Positions 52,586 through 54,849 of a DNA stretch of 54,849 nt are shown here, in pieces. The position numbers and the translations under genes are program-made. The stretch's first letter is position 1; each line of letters starts with the position of its first letter. The notes under the pieces are model-generated. The model did not search any database. It had not been told where the DNA came from and saw nothing but the letters and a program-made list of their open reading frames with translations. Origin of the DNA: Bacillota bacterium (GTDB lineage Bacteria; Bacillota; Clostridia; Clostridiales; Clostridiaceae); the NCBI GenBank assembly GCA_023399035.1, contig JAEWQX010000073.1:1-54849 (forward strand). The letters are read 5' to 3'.

Positions 52586-52614
52586 AGATTATCATTTAGG
52601 GCGTACATTGTCAA
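52586..52614 (-). promoter_or_regulatory. Promoter of the purine operon
   Basis: TTGACA (52609-52614) and TAATCT (52586-52591) are exactly 17 bases apart. It reads into purL. Confidence 0.75.
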
Positions 52615-52649
52615 CTTAAATTCTATATATTTTTATTTTATACGTTATT

Positions 52650-52692
52650 TTTGCGAATTATAACCACTTACTTTCTACTAATTATTCGTTTT
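52650..52692. promoter_or_regulatory. Candidate PurR box pair upstream of purL
   Basis: On the minus strand CGAA (rc of 52685-52688) and TTCG (rc of 52654-52657) face each other with 27 bases between, and the box is followed by AATTAGTAGAAAG. Bacillus PurBoxes are inverted CGAA-centred elements with very similar spacing and sequence. The pair sits about 35-80 bases upstream of the -35. The match is from memory of the consensus. Confidence 0.5.
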
Positions 52693-52803
52693 TACCTTTT
52701 CTTTGAATTTTTTTACCGATAGATGTTAAATTTAAGCTTAATATCTTTTGAAAATTTTCTTTAATTCGACTTTTTCCTCTTTTACCACATTGATGAAAAT
52801 AAT

Positions 52804-52845
52804 AAAGGTAATATATAAATAACTTCTTCTTATATATTACCTCTT
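52804..52845 (-). terminator. Terminator of aspA
   Basis: AAAGGTAATATATAA (52804-52818) pairs with TTATATATTACCTCTT (52830-52845) over about 13 bases with a short loop. On the minus strand the stem ends in ACCTTTATTATTTTC. It lies about 80 bases after the aspA stop. Confidence 0.7.
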
Positions 52846-52922
52846 TAAAATATTAGTGTATTTATTTGATGATTAATATTTAGTTAATTAATTTTTAAAT
52901 ATATTTTACATTCTTCCAATAT

Positions 52923-54341
52923 TTAAACTACTTTTGAAGTATCAGCTCCTTTATAACTATCTATAGATGTCATTGAAAATGGATCTAATATTTCTTCAAG
53001 CTGATTTTTAGTTAATATTTTTTCTTCTAATATTAGCTGTTTTACTGGAATTCCAGTTTTTAATGATTTTTTTGCTATAGCAGCACATCTTTTATATCCT
53101 ACATATGGACATAAGGCTGTAATAATTCCTACACTGTTTTCTAATAATTCTCTGCATCTATCTTTATTGGCTGTAATTCCCTTAATACAATTATTTGTCA
53201 ATGTAGCTACTGCATTTTTTAATGTTTCTATTGATTCAAATAAATTATAGAATAACACTGGTTCAAAAGCATTAAGCTCTAACTGACCTGATTCTGCTGC
53301 CATTGTTATTGTATAATCATTCCCTATAATATTAAATGCAACCTGCGAAACAACCTCAGGAATTACAGGATTTACTTTACCAGGCATTATTGATGAACCA
53401 TTCTGCATAGGAGGAAGATTTATTTCTGAAATACCTGTTTTAGGACCACTTGATAACAACCTTAAATCATTTGACATTTTTGAAAGATCTACTGCACATG
53501 TTTTTAATGCTCCTGATACAGTTACAAATCCATCAAGATTTTGTGTAGCATCAATTAAATCCTTTGCCTGTTTAACTTCAAATCCACATACTTTTCTTAA
53601 ATTCTCTATAATATTTTCTAAATATTCAGGACTTGCATTTATAGATGTACCTATTGCAGTTGCTCCAATATTTAATATAAGCATTTCTTCTCCAGCTTTT
53701 TTCACTCTTTTAATATCACGTTTTATCATCGAAGCAAAAGCATTAAAAGATTGTCCTAATCTTATAGGCACTGCATCCTGCAACTGTGTACGTCCCATTT
53801 TTATAACATCATTAAATTCTAAAGCCTTAGCCATCAATTCCTTATATAACTTTTGTAATTCACTAACAGCCTCTGGTAACATTTTTAATATTGTAAGTTT
53901 TCCTGCTGTTGGAAATACATCATTTGTTGACTGTGCCATATTAACATCATCATTTGGATGAATTATACTATAATCTCCTTTTTGTCCTCCAAGCAGTTCA
54001 ATTGCACGGTTTGCAATAACTTCATTTGCATTCATATTTGCTGATGTTCCTGCTCCTCCTTGTATAGGATCTAAAATAAACTGATCATGAAGCTTACCAC
54101 ATATTATTTCATCACATGCATTCATAATTGCATTTGCCAAATGTGGTTTTAAATATCCTGCATTTTTGTTTGTAATTGCTGCTGCTTTTTTAATTTCAGC
54201 AAGACTTATTATTAATTTTTCATGCATACATCTATTTGTTATTGGAAAGTTATTTTTTGCTCTTAAAGTTTGTACTCCATAATAGGCTTCTTCTGGCACG
54301 TCCATACTTCCAATTGAATCAAATTCCACTCTCGTTTTCAT
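52923..54341 (-). CDS. aspA: Aspartate ammonia-lyase
   Basis: A 472-residue member of the fumarase/aspartase superfamily. The signature GSSIMPGKVNPVIPEVV lies around residue 320, with GGAGTSANMNANEVIANRA and QSTNDVFPTAGK upstream. MKTRVEFDSIGSMDVPEEAYYG at the start fits AspA more than FumC; the two are hard to split by eye, but DAVPIRLGQ with an aspartase-like tail favours aspartase. It deaminates aspartate to fumarate and ammonia. AAGGGG precedes the ATG. A terminator lies after it; the upstream spacer holds no clear promoter. Confidence 0.9.
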   Translation of the reverse strand: MKTRVEFDSIGSMDVPEEAYYGVQTLRAKNNFPITNRCMHEKLIISLAEIKKAAAITNKNAGYLKPHLANAIMNACDEIICGKLHDQFILDPIQGGAGTSANMNANEVIANRAIELLGGQKGDYSIIHPNDDVNMAQSTNDVFPTAGKLTILKMLPEAVSELQKLYKELMAKALEFNDVIKMGRTQLQDAVPIRLGQSFNAFASMIKRDIKRVKKAGEEMLILNIGATAIGTSINASPEYLENIIENLRKVCGFEVKQAKDLIDATQNLDGFVTVSGALKTCAVDLSKMSNDLRLLSSGPKTGISEINLPPMQNGSSIMPGKVNPVIPEVVSQVAFNIIGNDYTITMAAESGQLELNAFEPVLFYNLFESIETLKNAVATLTNNCIKGITANKDRCRELLENSVGIITALCPYVGYKRCAAIAKKSLKTGIPVKQLILEEKILTKNQLEEILDPFSMTSIDSYKGADTSKVV

Positions 54342-54725
54342 TTATAATTCCCCTTTTCTCTTTAATATTCGTATTTTTTATTATATTTCTAAATTCAATA
54401 ATTAATTTACTTTTATATTCATTATTTTTATTAAGATTTTAAAGTCAGATTTTTAAATTTATTTTTTATTTTCCTTATCTTTCCTCCTGACAATCAAAGC
54501 TTATCACCCTTTGTTTTCAAAGTAAATACCATTATCTTTTTTGCAAATAAAAGAATTTTTTTCTATGTCCAAACTTAATTTTAATTACTTTATTCGTAGC
54601 ACCTCTTAAAAATTTTAAGTAATTAAACTATACCTTAATTTTAAATAATACGTATATTAACCATATAAAAAGAAAAAAAATTCGTTGTTTTTCTTGCTTA
54701 ATACCATATAAATAGTGAAATTAAA
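54342..54725 (-). other. Spacer upstream of aspA
   Basis: About 385 bases of AT-rich DNA, the promoter region for aspA. TATAAT lies in it near 54385 but I see no -35 with proper spacing. A short hairpin of AAGAAAAA/TTTTTCTT occurs near 54680. No ORF is supported. Confidence 0.4.
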
Positions 54726-54761
54726 GGGGCTGTATCAAAACAAGTTTGATACTAGCCGATG

Positions 54762-54801
54762 AAAAAAGAGAATTCAAAAATAAATTTGAATTCTCTTTTT
54801 T
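54762..54801. terminator. Strong hairpin inside the IS left end
   Basis: Arms of 17 bases (AAAAAAGAGAATTCAAA and its complement) with a 6-base loop, with A6 before and T6 after. It works as a terminator in either direction and lies between the IS end and the start of its gene, where it would block outside transcription from reaching a transposase. Confidence 0.75.
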
Positions 54802-54816
54802 GCGCATAATATTAAC

Positions 54817-54849
54817 ATGAAAACAAATAATATTATACCTATTCATCAA
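54817..54849 (+). CDS. Start of a putative transposase gene (partial)
   Basis: Eleven codons beginning ATG at 54817 encode MKTNNIIPIHQ and run off the window. The opening resembles the N-termini of clostridial IS1182-family transposases as I recall them. With so few residues the assignment depends on the IS-end features just upstream. There is no clear Shine-Dalgarno before the ATG. Confidence 0.4.
   Translation, partial: MKTNNIIPIHQ

Larger units (their letters stand above)
52485..52922 (-). other. Leader and spacer between aspA and purL
   Basis: This 438-base spacer carries the purL promoter (52586-52614), a candidate PurR box pair (52654-52688), and the aspA terminator hairpin (52804-52845). 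The purine riboswitch conserved core is not recognisable, so control looks protein-based. The purL leader is about 100 bases with a weak hairpin (ATCAC/GTGAT). No ORF is supported. Confidence 0.6.
54726..54849 (+). mobile_element. Probable left end of an IS element (IS1182-like), truncated by the window
   Basis: From 54726 the sequence GGGGCTGTATCAAAACAAG matches the kind of end seen on IS1182-type elements of clostridia, by memory. Next are TATCAAA-ACAAG-TTTGATA (54733-54751) and a perfect 17-bp hairpin (54762-54778 with 54785-54801) with A and T runs outside. An ORF starts at 54817. Only the left end is visible, so the right end and target duplication cannot be tested. Confidence 0.5.

Noticed and set aside
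52485..52700. Possible purine riboswitch before purL
   Set aside because: The conserved purine-aptamer segments are not found on the minus strand in this region.
54480..54725. Possible tRNA or small RNA upstream of aspA
   Set aside because: No cloverleaf, no terminator-plus-promoter pair, and only random AT-rich sequence.
1..54849. CRISPR array or defence island
   Set aside because: No regularly spaced direct repeats, cas genes, restriction genes or toxin-antitoxin pairs were found; the window is housekeeping.

Overview
The window looks like chromosomal DNA of a low-GC, spore-forming Firmicute, most probably Clostridium sensu stricto. The reasons are the very AT-rich spacers, strong GGAGG-type ribosome binding sites, an unsplit pro-sigma-K gene, a single-chain PurL, FabK as enoyl-ACP reductase, and the clostridial gene orders iscR-nifS-nifU-mnmA and fabT-fabH-acpP-fabK-fabD-fabG-fabF-accB-fabZ-accCDA. 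Almost every gene reads on the minus strand, so transcription runs from high to low coordinates. The clear exceptions are a lipoprotein gene at 35.3-35.9 kb and the start of a possible insertion sequence at the right edge.

Layout by coordinate. 1-2.7 kb: start of a PilT/PilB-type ATPase, sigK and a class B penicillin-binding protein. 2.8-5.7 kb: a U32-family protein (tRNA U34 hydroxylation type), trmR and mltG. 5.8-14.5 kb: typA, rnjA, a Fur-family regulator, a DUF1292 protein, ruvX, ireB and alaS, the last behind an alanine T-box leader. 14.6-19.5 kb: AI-2E family permease, PRC-barrel protein, mnmA, nifU, nifS, iscR. 19.7-24.7 kb: rarA, a three-gene ABC importer and an orphan hutP homologue. 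25.1-35.1 kb: the complete fatty-acid synthesis operon, headed by its MarR-type regulator with a palindromic operator at its own promoter. 35.3-40.6 kb: a mixed block with a lipoprotein, a DUF3592-like membrane protein, a TPR protein, a small membrane peptide, a UPF0145 protein, an orphan sensor histidine kinase and a small membrane protein. 41.0-52.6 kb: the purine operon purL-E-C-F-M-N-H-D with a candidate PurR box pair. 52.9-54.3 kb: aspartate ammonia-lyase. 54.7 kb to the end: probable left end of an IS element.

The window is mainly housekeeping. The fab block holds nearly all the genes from acetyl-CoA to acyl-ACP. The pur block covers most of the route from PRPP to IMP. The isc/mnmA block links cysteine desulfurase to Fe-S assembly and to tRNA 2-thiolation, and the U32/trmR pair should supply a second wobble-uridine modification. 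The less ordinary material is a family of intergenic palindromic elements concentrated in the pur operon spacers, the orphan hutP with a long leader, the orphan kinase with its small membrane partner, and several strong hairpins inside operons. I found no CRISPR array, rRNA, tRNA gene, prophage or recognisable defence system. I do not see a convincing wholly new system here.
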